From contig CAMRHE010000167.1 of assembly GCA_947044405.1 (NCBI GenBank), forward strand, positions 2,773,001 through 2,837,000: 64,000 nt of DNA. The letters run 5' to 3'. Every line of letters starts with the position of its first letter. Positions within the stretch are counted from its first letter, which is position 1. The stretch comes from Leptodactylus fallax (lineage: Eukaryota; Chordata; Amphibia; Anura; Leptodactylidae). The position numbers were made by a program, and so were the translations under genes. Shown piece by piece: positions 1 to 11,759 of the stretch. The notes under the pieces are model-generated. The model worked only from the letters and a program-made list of their open reading frames with translations. It did no database searches and was not told the origin of the DNA.

Positions 1-569
1 ACAAGAGAAAGCAAGTGAATCTCTCTTGCCCTGAGGAGAAATGTAGAGATGATTTTGTACCTCACATTTGGGATTGCTTTATGAAAAATCACTGCTTGTC
101 TGGGTCAGTTTAGTTACATTCTATTTTACATGTGCAGTTTGGAAAAGAGATAAATTATTACACTTAACAGTATTCGTGATAGAAATGGGTTAAAAAAACA
201 ACATAAAATACTGTATAAATTTTATTAAGATTCAGGTGAACTCTTGAAATATTTTGAAAAAGAGCAGTTTTATGTACTGAGCAGGTGTTTAAACCTTGTT
301 CACAAAGTGCAGTGACACCATTTTGGTGTAGGTTTTTAGTGCTTATATCTTTTTAAAGAGTTGCATGAGCTGTAAGAAACAAAATATTACTTATCTGTTT
401 TTGTTAATATGTAAATGACCTCTTTGGAGCAATGAGGGCATTGCCACTTACTACTTTGGAGAAATTGCAACGCCCTCATTGTTCCAAGGATCTCGTTTAC
501 ATATTGTCAAAAACTGCAATATCTCAGCAACAGAAGGAAAAACACTTTATGATTTATGTGACCCCAAGG

Positions 570-758
570 CAGTTTTTACCAACCTTTTCAGACTTAGGGC
601 TCCCCTGGAGAAAAAAAAAAATTCTTTGGGGCACCCCTACCAAATTATTTATACTAAAAGAGAAAAATAATATTGCATGAAGGCATGCAGTTATCTTTCC
701 AACCAGAGTGCTGCAGCCCCCTGGTAAATTTCCAAGGCACCCCTGTTGAAAATCACTG
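570..758. mobile_element. Short hAT-type MITE (189 bp)
   Basis: The right end, read in reverse, starts CAGTGATTTTCAACAGGGG and the left end starts CAGTTTTTACCAACC, the CAG(T/G) form typical of hAT elements. The flanks are CCCCAAGG (562-569) and CCCAAAGG (759-766), an 8-bp target duplication with one mismatch, as expected for hAT. There is no coding capacity: the short frames across it do not resemble a transposase. Family rank is inferred from ends and duplication length only. Confidence 0.6.
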
Positions 759-766
759 CCCAAAGG

Positions 767-1855
767 CTATATTCATATCTGCGTGGTACTCCATTTCCAC
801 ACTCCCTTCCAGCTCACCTATCACCACATAGGGGTGTAGCAACCCCTACAATTGCATATCTAGGTACAAAGCTGCCACCACTCACCACTTAAGGGTAGAT
901 GATACACAAATGTACCCACACCACACATGCAAAAGGGGTAACATGGCTAGTTACTTTCTTCAGACACGTGGGAACGGTAGAGCCAAAGGGCAGTCTTATT
1001 AAATTTTAGATTTAATATACATACAAGGGATACAGTGCTTTTAATCATAAAAAGATGGAGTAAAAAAAAAAAAAGACATAGGTACAAACAATATAAAATA
1101 ATCAGAAAGCTCCCAAGCTGATTAGCAAACTCCCAGATCATCTGGAGCCTCAATGTCTGCTATGATCAGTACCCTGATTTGCTAGTTAGATAACCACAAT
1201 TGAATTAGCACCTGTGACTGAGAAGCCAATTTGAAATTACCATACCATGTGAAGTTACCAAACACAGAAGATTTAGCTTTTGTGTACTTGCCTGTGCTAG
1301 AGTTTTCTAACTACACCCATGAATGAAAAAAAAAAACATAACTATAAGGAAATTGCTAAATAGACAGATAACTTACAGCACAATGTATACGGATTTTGTC
1401 ACATCCTGCATGGAAAGGCTGACATTAATCTAATGTATATGACCATCTTAAGGTCCCACAGTTATCTATGCCTATATTAAAATCCCATGTGGTTTAACCC
1501 ATCCACTGATATAAGTTTACAAAAAGTTAAATAAAAAAATAAAATGTTGAAATGAAATACTTTTACTAGTTTAACATAAAAGGTTGCTTAAATGACATCC
1601 CACTGTGTCTGTGCCTTGGAAGCTGCATCACTGTGCATCTGTGACCCATTGCCCCCCATTGTGCATGCTCAGGATTCTGGTATGATTGTCTTAACCTGTG
1701 TCACTGCCACAGTTATTATATCAAGGATACAGTATATCTGTATTATATACTATGTCTATCTGGTTCTGCCCACCAAGCTATACTTTTCAGTTTATACTTA
1801 CATATTGTTACTATTGTATCACAGGTAAGTTATGCTTTTTTCCATGCTCTGTATG
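767..1855. other. No recognisable gene; AT-rich single-copy-looking DNA
   Basis: I see only scattered short frames, A-runs near 1063 and 1329, and no motif or repeat that I can name. Some of it could be old repeat too decayed to read. Confidence 0.5.
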
Positions 1856-1897
1856 TATGTATGTGTGTGTGTGTGTGTGTGTATAATATATATATAT
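1856..1897. repeat. (GT)n/(TA)n microsatellite
   Basis: A GTAT/GT run continues into TATA repeats and directly abuts the TTAA-bounded repeat that follows. It is simple sequence with no coding meaning. Confidence 0.85.
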
Positions 1898-2935
1898 TAA
1901 CCCCTTCCCGAAATCCGCCATAATAGTACTGTGGATGTCGGGTCTTTAAAGATGGCAGCCACTCTGCTGCAGCACGCCCGCCATAGCTACCGGGTCTCTG
2001 CTGTAATGTAAAGGCGAGACATGGTGCTAATGCCCGCAATTGGAGTTCGCTCTGATCGTGGTCATTGCACATCTGTGTGGCTCCCCAAACTAAACAAAAA
2101 CCGGTTGCAGGTCGACTTCTGCAACCATGACGGGAGCTGTCCTGTGGCTTCGGTAGCTGGAAGCCTATGACCAGCCTCAATAGTAACATAGCAAAACTGT
2201 TGTATTGCAGTCTATGGGACCTTCAACCAAAAGGTTGCAGATTCAAGCCCCCTAGGGGACTCATTAAAATAGTAAAAAAAAAAAAAAAAACTAAAAGTTC
2301 ATATCACCTCCCTTTTCCTAGAATTCATATAAAATAAAAAAAAATACAGTGAAACACATACACATTAAGTATCCCTGCGTCCGAAAAGCCCGGTCTACAA
2401 ACTTAAAAAAATATATTTTTCCCATACGCTGAGCCCCCTAGCCATGTTTTGGCTGTTTCGCCTCTGATAAAAATGTGAATAAAAATTGATTAAAGCAATA
2501 AACTTTCCCGAAAATGGTATAACTAAAAAGTAAACCTAGCCTCACAAAAAAGATGTTCTATGCATCCCTGTACACGGAAATATAAAAAAGTTATGGGTAT
2601 CAGAATATGGCGACCTTCAGAAAAAAAAAAATGTTTTGTATTTTTGTTAAGGGGTTAAAATGTAAATAAAACTATATAAATATGGTATCCCTGGAATTGT
2701 ACCGAAACCTAAAATACAGATGACATGTCATTTTGGCTGCAGAGTGAACGCTGTAAAAACAAAGCCCATAAGAAATTCGCACAAATGCATCTTTTCTCCA
2801 TTTCTACCACATTCTGAATTTTTTCCAGCTTCCCAGTACATTGTACAGAATAATAAATAGAACCATTATGAAGAACAATTTCTCCCGCAAATATTAAGCC
2901 ATCATATGGCTCTGTGAACGGAAAAATAAAAAAAA
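1897..2935 (+). mobile_element. TTAA-starting non-coding element (piggyBac-like MITE), copy 1
   Basis: It begins TTAACCCCTTCCCG, a TTAA target followed by a C-rich terminus, as in piggyBac-type MITEs. Text inside it (a CCCTAGGGGACT-type block followed by an A-run, then the ATGTCATTTT block) recurs near 46.6-48.17 kb, where the right end reads AAGGTGTTAA. A second TTAA at 2655-2658 may be internal. No ORF of note is present. The right boundary is set only by where similarity to the second copy fades. Confidence 0.5.
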
Positions 2936-2962
2936 ATTATTGGGTTTGGTAGTCTGTGAGTG

Positions 2963-2995
2963 GTAGAGCAGAAAGCCTACGGCTTTCTGCTCTAC
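2963..2995. repeat. Perfect 15-bp inverted repeat with 3-nt loop
   Basis: GTAGAGCAGAAAGCC, then TAC, then the exact reverse complement. It would fold as a very stable hairpin in DNA or RNA. It lies just outside the TTAA element and may be the tip of another MITE. Confidence 0.8.
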
Positions 2996-2999
2996 TAGT

Positions 3000-3950
3000 A
3001 GCAGAACTGGGTCGGCGGCACCACTTCTCCCATGATTTGTGATCCGGTTGTGAAAAACAGATTGGAGAACCTGGCTGCATCACGTACCTCTCCCCACTTC
3101 TGCTCGCGGCCTCTCTTCTTCCCACTTCAGCCTGTTGTAGTGTCTGTACAGATACAGAAAGGAAGTATGTGGTTTTAACATGGTCACCCCATGGAGTAGG
3201 TCTTAAAAAAAAAAAAAAAAGTGAAACAAATATTTATTTTCTGAATACTGTAATGTAAGTCCAAATTGAATCAATGAAACTTAAATCAAGTACATGAGAT
3301 ATTCCTTTTAAATTCTTCCAAAAAATAAAATGTCCATAAGATAGCCTTCCTAGCACTATAGGGTAAATACGCAACACAGCTTGAAATTTTGTCTCATACT
3401 GAAACAATAGACCTGGCACAGTACAAGTCAAATAATTTCTCCTTTTTTTTAAGTAAAAAGATAAAAAGTCATCTGTACATTCTATGAACCACCTTACAAT
3501 ATCCTTATATCTTAGTTCATGAAGATACAATTCTGTTGACAAGCTTCCATTTTATCTACCTGTAGTTACTGGCTGCTGATTGATATGGAATTGTAAAGCA
3601 TTACTATTGTTTCTGTCCAACTTTTTCCCTATTCTTTGTTTATTTTAGACCAGATTGTTATATATAGACCTCTACTTTATGTTATGAGTGGTTCCATTAA
3701 CTACATGTATTATTCATTGTGAATTGGATTACTGCAAAACAAAATACATGAAAATAAAGATTTGCTTTGAAAAGAGAAACAATTTCTAAGAATACAATCT
3801 GCATTGATCAAACAGCCAGTGAAGTAACAATTTTAGCCTTTCAGAATGATAAGTGCAGAAGCTGAAATTACTTGCTAGGTAAATAGAATGGGAGTTGTAC
3901 TGTACATTTTAATTGTAGGAAATTGATCTTTTTGATTGATTTATTTCACT
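3000..3950. other. No recognisable gene; AT-rich DNA with an A16 tract
   Basis: An A-tract lies at about 3205-3220. A 102-codon minus frame (3234-3542) has no motif I recognise and sits in AT-rich sequence, so I do not call it. No repeat family is recognised. Confidence 0.45.
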
Positions 3951-3952
3951 GA

Positions 3953-5517
3953 CAGTGGGTACGGAAAGTATTCAGACCCCTTTAAATTTTTCACTCTTTG
4001 TTTCATTGCAGCCATTTGCTAAACGCAAAAAAGTTCATTTTATTTCTCATTAATGTACACTCAGCACCCCTTCTTGACAGAAAAAAACAGAAATGTAGAT
4101 ATTTTTGCAAATTTATTTAAAAAAGAAAAACTGAAATATCACATGGTCATAAGTATTCAGACCCTTTGCCCAGTATTGAGTAGAAGCACCCTTTTGAGCT
4201 AGTACAGCCATGAGTCTTCTTGTTGCATCATTCCCAAGTTTTTCACATTTGGATTTGGGGATCCTCTGCCATTCTTCCTTGCAGATCCTCTCCAGTTCCG
4301 TCAGGTTGGATGGTGAACGTTGGTGGACAGCCATTTTCAGGTCTCTCCAGAGATGCTCAATTGGGTTGAGGTCAGGGCTCTGGCTGGGCCAGTCAAGAAT
4401 GGTCACAGAGTTGTAAAGAAGCCACTCCTTTGTTATTTTAGCTGTGTGCTTAGGGTCATTGTCTTGTTGGAAGGTGGACCATTGGCCCAGGCTGAGGTCC
4501 AGAGAACTCTGGAAGAGGTTTTCTTCCAGGGTATCTCTGAACTTGGCCGTATTCATCTTTCCTTCCATTGCAACCAGTCGTCCTGTCCCTGCAGCTGAAA
4601 AACACCTGGTTTTCTCCACACATACCACTTAGAATTAACGCCAAAAAGTTCAGTCTTCATCTCATCGGACCAGAGAATCTTATTTCACATAGTTTTGGAA
4701 GTCCTTCATGTGTTTTTGGCAATCTCTATGCAGGATTTCATATGTCTTGCACTGAGGAGAGGCTTCCTTTGGGCCACTCTGTCATAAATCCCCGACTGGT
4801 GGAGGGCTGCAGTGATAGTTGACTTTGTGGAACTTTCTCCCATCTCCCTACTGCATCTCTGGAGCTCAGCCACAGTGATCTTTGGGTTCTTCTTTACTTC
4901 TCTCACCAAGGCTCTTCTCCCACTATTGCTCAGTTTGGCTGGACGGCCAGGTCTAGGAAGAGTTCTGGTCGTCCCAAACTTCTTCTATTTAAGGATTATG
5001 GAGGCCACTGTGCTTTTAGGAACCTTGAGTGCTGCAGAAATTCTTTTGTAACCTTGGCCAGATCTATACCTTGCCACAATTTTGTCTCTGAGCTCCTTGA
5101 GCAGTTCCTTTGACCTCATGATTCTCATTTGCTCTGACATGCACTGTGAGCTGTGAGGTCTTATATAGACAGGTGTTTGCCTTTCCTAATCAAGTCCAAT
5201 CAGTTTAATTAAACACAGCTGGACTCCAATGAAGGAGTAGAACCAACTCAAGGAGGATCAGAAGGAAATGGACATCATGTGAGTTAAATATGAGTGTCAC
5301 AGCAAAGGGTCTGAATACTTATGACCATGTGATCTTTCAGTTTTTTTTTAAAATAAATTTGCAAAAATATCTACAGTTCTGGGGTTTTTTAGTCAAGATG
5401 GGGTGCTGAGTGTACATTAATGAGAAATAAAATGAACTTTTTTGCTTTTAGCAAGTGGCTGCAATGAAACTAAGTGTGAAAAATGTAAAGGGGTCTGAAT
5501 ACTTTCTGTACCCACTG
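3953..5517 (-). mobile_element. Tc1/mariner element A, decayed
   Basis: Inverted ends read CAGTGGGTACGGAAAG at the left and, reversed, CAGTGGGTACAGAAAG at the right, with a TA following the right end (5518-5519). Both ends continue as matching inverted sequence into a region carrying the ATTCAGACCCCTTT motif. The interior encodes a broken Tc1 transposase on the minus strand. Total length of about 1.57 kb is normal for Tc1 elements. Confidence 0.92.
4113..5119 (-). pseudogene. Tc1-type transposase pseudogene (element A)
   Basis: This encoded a cut-and-paste DDE transposase acting on the element's own ends. From the ATG at 5119 the frame reads MRSKELLKELRDKIV, then a helix-turn-helix segment ending near PKSTV. 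The C-terminal half holds the catalytic blocks [10 protein letters not shown] and [15 protein letters not shown], and the first Asp block survives as ILWSDEMKTELFG. The gene is broken: there are several stops and frame changes between about 4640 and 4910. The stretch that should carry the family's TVKHGGGS block is deleted, so VWRKP runs almost directly into FSAAGTGR. The C-terminus ends at 4113 inside the right-hand inverted repeat. It cannot make an active protein. Confidence 0.9.
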
Positions 5518-5519
5518 TA

Positions 5520-7110
5520 TCTATAATAGACATCAGTAAAACATAGCAATATGGATCCATCTTCTATACAGTATGTTGCATGTATTTGACTTTATGTATA
5601 CTGTACTTACAAAATAAAGATGAAAAAATGCTCAAACTATAGTGTTTTGAGGAAATGGGACCACTGCTTTCTACCATCTACTACGTTTTATAAGATTGTG
5701 ATGGATAATGGACACTGCTACACCAGTCAGGGATTTACTAGTGACTGACACACTATGACAAGCATTTTACATAGCAAATTAACTGATTTGTGAGTGCAAG
5801 GCGGGTGAATAGAGTTATTGCACAGGAGCTGTCGCTTAGCTTTGTCAACCTGTGTAAACGGTGGTCATCCTGGCACATTAATGCGGACCTAAATGTGCCC
5901 CTTGACTCTTCAGAGGTTATGAAGTCACTGGCATAAAGTGAATCATATATCGTGTAAAATAATTTACAATCTAATTTAGTCAGTGTTATTCTAAGCTGTC
6001 AGTTGTAGTGTACAGTATATTCCTTTCTTTTATAAATCCAGTTACAGTACGTTCCAGTTATGGTTTATAAAATGTGCACGACTTCTACAAGGAGACAACT
6101 ATATGGGTCTGGTGCTGTCAATTTCATCAGGTGCTTCAGTCTATTTTATGTCTTATACCCTACATACATGTCAGATTCCAGTGGATGGATTACTGCTACT
6201 GACGTAGAAATCTCTGTGTTCCCAGAACAAGCAGTAAATCCTTAGATTCTTTGTCTGCAATGTTTTTATGGCATTGTGCTGTGTCCTCTTTATCTGATCA
6301 TTCTTCCTGCCTGAGGAGACTCTCTCCCTATGAATTCTAATTAAGCTGTGCTTTAAAGAGACGGTATCTCTAAATTCTAAGCTGAACATCAATTCCAAAA
6401 TATAATCATATCATTCAGAAAAGCATTTGCCTTTATCTCTTGCTGAGTTTTACTCATGTACGTATTAGACATTGTGTACCGAATACTTGGCGGTAGATTG
6501 CAGATGTATTGATTGAAGCACGCATTTTAAATATGGAGGCAGTCATCTCTAAAATCTAGAATATTTTCGAACATCTGTATGAGGTTATATATATATATTT
6601 TGCGCAGATTTCTAATTTCCTAATGTACAGATATTTCACCAAAAGTATAGTGAGTACTGTCATATTTTATTACAATCTTACTGTCCCCAGTTTTGTGTGA
6701 CACTGCTCATGGCCCAGATGCTCACCTTCAGCCAGGGATTGTTCTGAATTGGCACCCTAATATCTATTCATCTCTCTAGAAGCACACATAAAATATGAAG
6801 AAGATAGGAGGTGACACAGGGTTGAAATGTTAAGTAATTTTTTCCCTTCAACATGAAACTATTTGGGCATATTGGACAGAAGGTTGAATTTACTTTCTCT
6901 GTAAAACATCCATACCCTTCAGTCAATACATATGTTCTAACCTTGTACTAACTTTGATGGCCATATCTTATTTCAAACGTGTAGTTTTAGCAAAATTGCT
7001 CTATGATCACATTATTCATAGAGCACGGGAACATATACTAAAGAGAGAACTCCTATAGGTACTCACATGTGTTTGTTACTGTTACATAGTATGTAGGGAA
7101 AATTATACAT
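5520..7110. other. No recognisable gene; AT-rich DNA
   Basis: Short plus and minus frames near 6060-6400 have no known motif. No tandem repeat or element end is recognised apart from a short TA run near 6585. Confidence 0.45.
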
Positions 7111-7324
7111 GTCCATTAAAGGGTTATTCCCATCTTGGCAAATCGCTGCTGAGATGGTAATCGCTGCTTTTAAGTCCTGACCCCTAAGATGGCACTTATG
7201 GGAATAGCTGAGCAATGCTACTCTACACGGCTTCCATAACTCCCATAGAGGTGAAGGGGAGCTATGGAGGCACTGTAGCTGAGCTATACTTATTCCATAA
7301 CTCCACAGTTACGGAAACAGTTAA

Positions 7325-7549
7325 ACATGCTACACTGTTTCCATAGCACCCTATCACATCTATAGGGGCCACTGTGTGACATTATACTATGTACAGGGGT
7401 TGCTATGGGACATTATACTGTGTGGTGGGCCGCTATGGAATATTATACCATGTGGAGGGGCTTCTATGGGACATTATACTGTGTGAAGGGGCCGCTATGG
7501 GATATTATACTGAGGGAAGGGGGAGCTATTGGAAATTATACTGTGTGGA
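7325..7549 (+). repeat. Minisatellite, left part (about 35-bp unit)
   Basis: Diverged copies of a unit around GCTATGGGACATTATACTG are arranged head to tail with GTGGAGGGGCC spacers. The same array resumes at 8184, so the solo LTR between them inserted into it. Apparent ORFs here (runs of repeated YCVE/LYC-type residues) are repeat artefacts. Confidence 0.85.
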
Positions 7550-8183
7550 TGTTAGGGTCTTGCCAGATGTAGCAATACCCTCACACTACTGCAGGGGTCT
7601 GGGAGGAAGGACAGAGACAAGTGAGCCCTAATCTCACCCCAGCCACTGTCCCTTCCTATTTCCTCATTTTACCCTAAACGGTAAAAGGACAACTCGAAGA
7701 CGAGCCCTATACTGAGTAAAGTGACACACAGAACAAGACAAACATAGAAGAATGGTAAACAAGCCAGGGGTCACAACCAGAGAAGAAAAAGTGGTACCAA
7801 ATTGAAATCCAAGAGAGTAGTCACAAGGCAAGCCAAAGGTCAGAGATAATAGCAAGGTAAATATCAAAGGTACAAAGAAAGCAGGCAAAGTCAGTGCAAT
7901 AACCGGCAACTTGCTGTGAAAGTGACATCCCGTATATAGAAAGTCTAGGCCCAGCCCCAGACCTGATAGGTACACAGGCTGTCAATCACACAGGCAAGGT
8001 AAGAGAGAAACAATGCTCAGAACACGGGTGTGGCTGGGAATCCATTACACAGCAAGGAAACTAGGACCGTGTTCAGAATAAGCATCCAGAATCCTAAGCA
8101 AAGAATCAAACTGAGGACACCTCCTACGCCAGAGCGTGCGAGCAGAGTGTGGCGCAGAGACCTGAACAGGCAGAGACATAACA
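7550..8183. mobile_element. Solo LTR (634 bp) inside the minisatellite
   Basis: The sequence starts TGTTAGGGTCTTGCC and ends CAGAGACATAACA, a TG...CA LTR pattern. It is flanked by GTGGA (7545-7549) and GTAGA (8184-8188), a 5-bp target duplication with one mismatch. No second LTR or internal region is present, so it is a recombination product. It is probably of a Gypsy/ERV-like LTR element, but the family is not resolved. Confidence 0.72.
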
Positions 8184-8545
8184 GTAGAGGTCTGCTATCG
8201 TACATAATACTGTGTGCAGGGGCCACTATGTGACATTATACTGCGTGGAGGGGGCATTATGGGACATTATACTGTGTGGAGGTCCGCTATAGGACATAAT
8301 ACTGTGTGCAGGGGCCACTATGTGACATTATACTGTGTGGAGAGGCCTCTGTGGGACATTATACTGTATGGAGGGGCCGCTATGGGTCTTATACTTTGAG
8401 GAGGGGCCGCTATGGGACATTATACTCTGTAGAGGGTCCGCTATGGGTCATTATACTTTGAGGAGGGGCCACTATGGGATATTATATTGTCTGGAGGCCA
8501 CTTTAGGACATTATAGTGTGTAAATGGGGCGTTATATCGTTTGGA
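8184..8545 (+). repeat. Minisatellite, right part
   Basis: This continues the array at 7325-7549: about ten imperfect copies of a 34-36 bp unit containing CATTATACTGTGTGGAGG. Units differ by small indels, which puts them in all frames. Confidence 0.85.
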
Positions 8546-8627
8546 GACCAGGAAAGGGGGCGTGTGTGTGGGGGGACCCATGTCGAAAGTTTGCTATGGG
8601 GCCTAGTCTTTGCTAGTTACACCCCTG
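8546..8627. mobile_element. hAT-type terminus next to minisatellite
   Basis: Reading in reverse from 8627 gives CAGGGGTGTAACTAGC, a typical hAT end. The adjoining GC-rich block (ACCCATGTC...) matches the same block next to a related end at 51063. The minisatellite is therefore probably internal to a non-autonomous hAT element whose other end I could not find. Confidence 0.55.
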
Positions 8628-8639
8628 AAGTAGGCTAAT

Positions 8640-9310
8640 CCATAGATTCACAACTCTTACAGTAGTGGTTTCATTTCCAGTGGTGGATTGCAAATTGAAC
8701 ATTTTCATTCACCTGTCAAAGATGTCCTTACAATGAATAGTTATTCACATTGTGCTTCTTAAGAATATATTCATTTCTTTAAATCTTTCCTCCATAATTG
8801 CTTTCCTCTGTGTCTCATATTTTATTGTCCTTTGTACTTCCAATTCAAGGGCTGTTCGTGATGAGAATGTATCAATGTCAGGTAGAAAACAAGATGTACT
8901 TTTTTTTATTAAATTCATGAAGTATGTTCATGCTCTATCAAGTAAGTCAAAAAGAGTCGTAAACTTTACTCTTGGGGTACCACCACATAAAACAGGGTAT
9001 CATTTATAATATGACTCATTAACCAAAACTCTCTGAATACAGTCCTTGAGCCAGAGTCAACCCTATTACATAGTATACTTTCTTTTCTGGTCATTGAACT
9101 CACATATCTTTCCTATGCTAGATATTAAGTTTACAAGTATAAAATGATCTAGATCTCTTTTTGATTATATGTTCCATGTGGTGTTTTGCTAATTCATTGT
9201 AACTATACCAGACCATGAATCTTAGAAACAAGGTTACAGAAATAACATAGCTCTTCAAGAACTCTTGGATGTAATTGTATGATCCCGTTGCTCAGATCAC
9301 ATTTTTAACT
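8640..9310. other. No recognisable gene
   Basis: An 85-codon plus frame (8752-9009) begins with a hydrophobic stretch (SSIIAFLCVSYFIVLC). It has no family signature, and I do not call it a gene. Nothing else is recognised. Confidence 0.4.
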
Positions 9311-9313
9311 AGC

Positions 9314-9738
9314 TTAGGGTGGGTTCACACTTGCGGAGGCACTCCGTCCGCGGCGAATCCAACCTAAATGTCGGAAAACTGGATAGGGACTGGATAGGGG
9401 AACGTTTGCGACACATTTCTTAAAACCCCATTCACTTGAATGGGGTTTTAAAGCAATGTGCAGGTGTGCGATTACACCTTCTGCGCCGCAAAGCCGTTTT
9501 TTTTTCGCTGGAAACAAAGTCGGACATGCAGAACTTTGTGTCCAACGAAAAAACCCGGCTTTGTGGTGCAGAGGGTGTAAGCGCACACCCGTGCATTGCT
9601 TTAAAACCCCATTCAAGTTAATGGGGTTTTAAGCAATGCGTCGCAAACCTTCCCCTATCCAGCCCCTCTCCAGTTTTCCGACATTTAGGTCGGATTCACG
9701 GCGGACGGAGTGCCTCCGCAAGTGTGAACCCACCCTAA
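9314..9738. mobile_element. Fold-back MITE, nearly full palindrome (425 bp)
   Basis: It begins TTAGGGTGGGTTCACACTTG and ends with the reverse complement of this. The arms (CCGTCCGCGG..., then the CGACATTTAGG block) match inward for most of their length, and each arm contains a smaller palindrome around AACCCCATTCA. Terminal TTA/TAA is compatible with a 3-bp duplication. Short frames across it are artefacts of symmetry. Confidence 0.82.
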
Positions 9739-10414
9739 ATGAAGAGTAAATGAAGAAACTGACTTTCTGTCCACACATATGATTATGTGGTGGTTTCATC
9801 AAGACCCACTCCCTCCTGACCCCTGGCTCACCCACTTTGGGAGCATGGGTGGCATAAAATGTAATTGGCAAGTGCAAATTCTTGGTGAATTTGAATGTTG
9901 GTCACATGACATAGCTGAAGACCATAAGTGGATAAGAGTGGATAGCTCTCAAATACAGGTAAGAAGATTACCTTCATGTAACCAAAATTACAATGCCAAT
10001 ATTTTTACAACTGAGACACCTATCAAAAAGTAAACATACCTGGGCATTCAATGGGGGCAGTAGCTCTCTAAATGTGTATAACACTTAAGGTATTTCACAT
10101 AGCAGATTCTCTTTACTGCACAATCACCTATTGAATAAATACTGTCCTTCCTCTTATTACCTCACTGGTCACGCATGACTACAGACGAGCAAACCCAGGA
10201 GTGCAACAATTGTGGTCACCGGGGGTGCGGCTGTAACCAGGCCTTTACAAATTCTTGGATTATTTATGTATTTTATGTATGTCCTTACCTGTTCTGTGCT
10301 TATGCCTATATTTCACAATTTTCAGATTTTGTTTAATATTCTGTATCCTTTATCACAGTATACAATGTATTGCATTGTGTGTTCAGTAAAGAGTTTAAAA
10401 AAAAATGAAATGGC

Positions 10415-10620
10415 TCATTGTCATTGTGGTGGAGGACCTGGGACTCCTAGACTGGAAGAGGAGGAGGAAGAAGAAAGATTCTCCTTTGGATGCAGAGGCG
10501 GCCTTTATATGTCACAGCCAGGGGAGGAGTCTAACCCTTATTTGTTTGTCAGAATGACATCAGAGACCACTAAGGCTCAATCACAGACCCCAGAGTATAA
10601 TGAGTGGAGGCCCAGGAGAG
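10415..10620 (+). pseudogene. hAT transposase/ZBED-like N-terminal fragment (relic)
   Basis: The plus-strand frame reads HCGGGPGTPRLEEEEEEE, then a segment with YMSQPGEESNPY. A clearly related stretch occurs on the minus strand near 54.45-54.66 kb (YGGGTGTPRL, then FDMSQTQPGEEAHPY). There it precedes a block resembling the hAT LLDPRYK motif. I infer an old copy of the same hAT-family coding region; no active domain is left here. Confidence 0.4.
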
Positions 10621-10859
10621 GTGATTAAACATAACTCACAGTATTACTGACCTCCCCTGACCTCTTCAATGACATCAGAGACTGCTGAGGCCTATAATTG
10701 GGCCTCAGCAGTGACATGGATCACACAGGTGTCATAAGGCACAATGTCATCGATATAACCCACATGACTGCTGAGTATAATAATAGCTCTTGAGTGGCAA
10801 ACCCCCCAAAAATTCGGGTTTAGTCAAACCTGAATTTTTTGGAAAATTCATAGGTTCCA

Positions 10860-10945
10860 CTATGTGTTATGCTGTGTGGCGTGACCGCTATGTGATATTA
10901 TACCATGCGGGTGGACTACTGTGAAATATTATGTTATGCATAAAA
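10860..10945 (+). repeat. Isolated minisatellite-like units
   Basis: Two to three diverged units of the type GCTATGTGATATTATACC match the arrays at 7.4-8.5 kb. They probably represent the remains of another copy of that element. Confidence 0.5.
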
Positions 10946-11063
10946 CAGTGAGTCAAAAGCAAACTGAGGATCTGTTACATCCAACAGAGGGCGCATGAGC
11001 TCCCCAGCTCCTTTCCCATAATGCCTTGTGATAAAACAGTGGGGACAGCCTGGACGGGGACAT

Positions 11064-11232
11064 TATTATTATTATTTATTTATAGAGCACCATTAATTCC
11101 ATGGTGCTATACATTTGAGGGTTTACATACAGTACACAAAATATACAAAACAAGTACAATACTAACAGTGACCAACTGGCACAGTGGGATTGAGGGCCCT
11201 GCCCACAGGGGCTTACAATCTATGAGGGAATA
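11064..11232. repeat. Interspersed repeat with ATT-rich start, copy 1
   Basis: An ATTATT run is followed by ATTTATAGAGCACCATTAATT and ends GGGCTTACAATCTATGAGG. The same layout (repeat run, then TTTATATAGCGCC, then AGCTTACAATCTATGAGG) occurs at 56145-56345. It looks like the 3' end of a LINE or SINE with a microsatellite tail; the family is not established from sequence alone. Confidence 0.6.
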
Positions 11233-11369
11233 GGCTGTTCAGATGGTGATGTGGTGGCAGTAGCATTATTGGAGGCTGTAGGCCTTCCTGAATAGGTGAC
11301 TCTTCAAGGTCTTCTTGAAGCTTGTGATTGTGGGGGACAGTCTTATGTGTCGTAGCAGTGCGTTCCCGA

Positions 11370-11755
11370 CATACAATTGTCAGTCACCCCTAATAGTGAT
11401 ACGAGGAACACTGACAGCTATGGCACATGTCTTCTCATGCAGGGCTTTAAATTGTCATTTTTCAACAGAATAATGCTCTCCCACACACATTCCATTGGCC
11501 TGCCCATTCACCAGATATATCACCAATCAAGCATATCTGAGGACAGCTGGGACACCAGTTTCAGCAACCTTCGAGTCTGCAGGATCCACATGCCCAGCTG
11601 CAACATCTCTGGGCAAATGTGCCTCAGGATACCAAATGGAACCTGTATCCCTCCTTGGCCAGGCATCCCAACAGTGTACTAGAGCCTCCATTCAATTGTA
11701 CAGTTTTCCCCAAAAACCTTATCCTTTCGGTCTAATATTGTAATCACTTACTGTA
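11370..11755 (+). pseudogene. Tc1/IS630-type transposase relic, copy 1 (C-terminal part)
   Basis: Plus-strand fragments match the C-terminal third of a DD34-type transposase. Remnants of the PHTHS-type block lead into IGLPIHQ.YH (a decayed SPDLSPIEH block), then the terminal CNISGQM region. The 3' tail (ACAGTTTTCCCCAA, then CTAATATTGTAA) is shared with the second relic ending near 14120. Multiple frame changes and stops make it non-functional. It is a different family from the element inserted at 11760. Confidence 0.6.
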
Positions 11756-11759
11756 CATA

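Noticed and set aside
2655..2658. TTAA after AAGGGG as the right end of TTAA-type copy 1
   Set aside because: The second copy at 46.6-48.17 kb shows that homologous sequence continues well past this point, so it is probably internal.
7389..8523. Plus frames with repeated GLYC/YYTV-type residues
   Set aside because: Translation of the 34-36 bp minisatellite in successive frames; the repetition comes from the DNA, not from a protein family.
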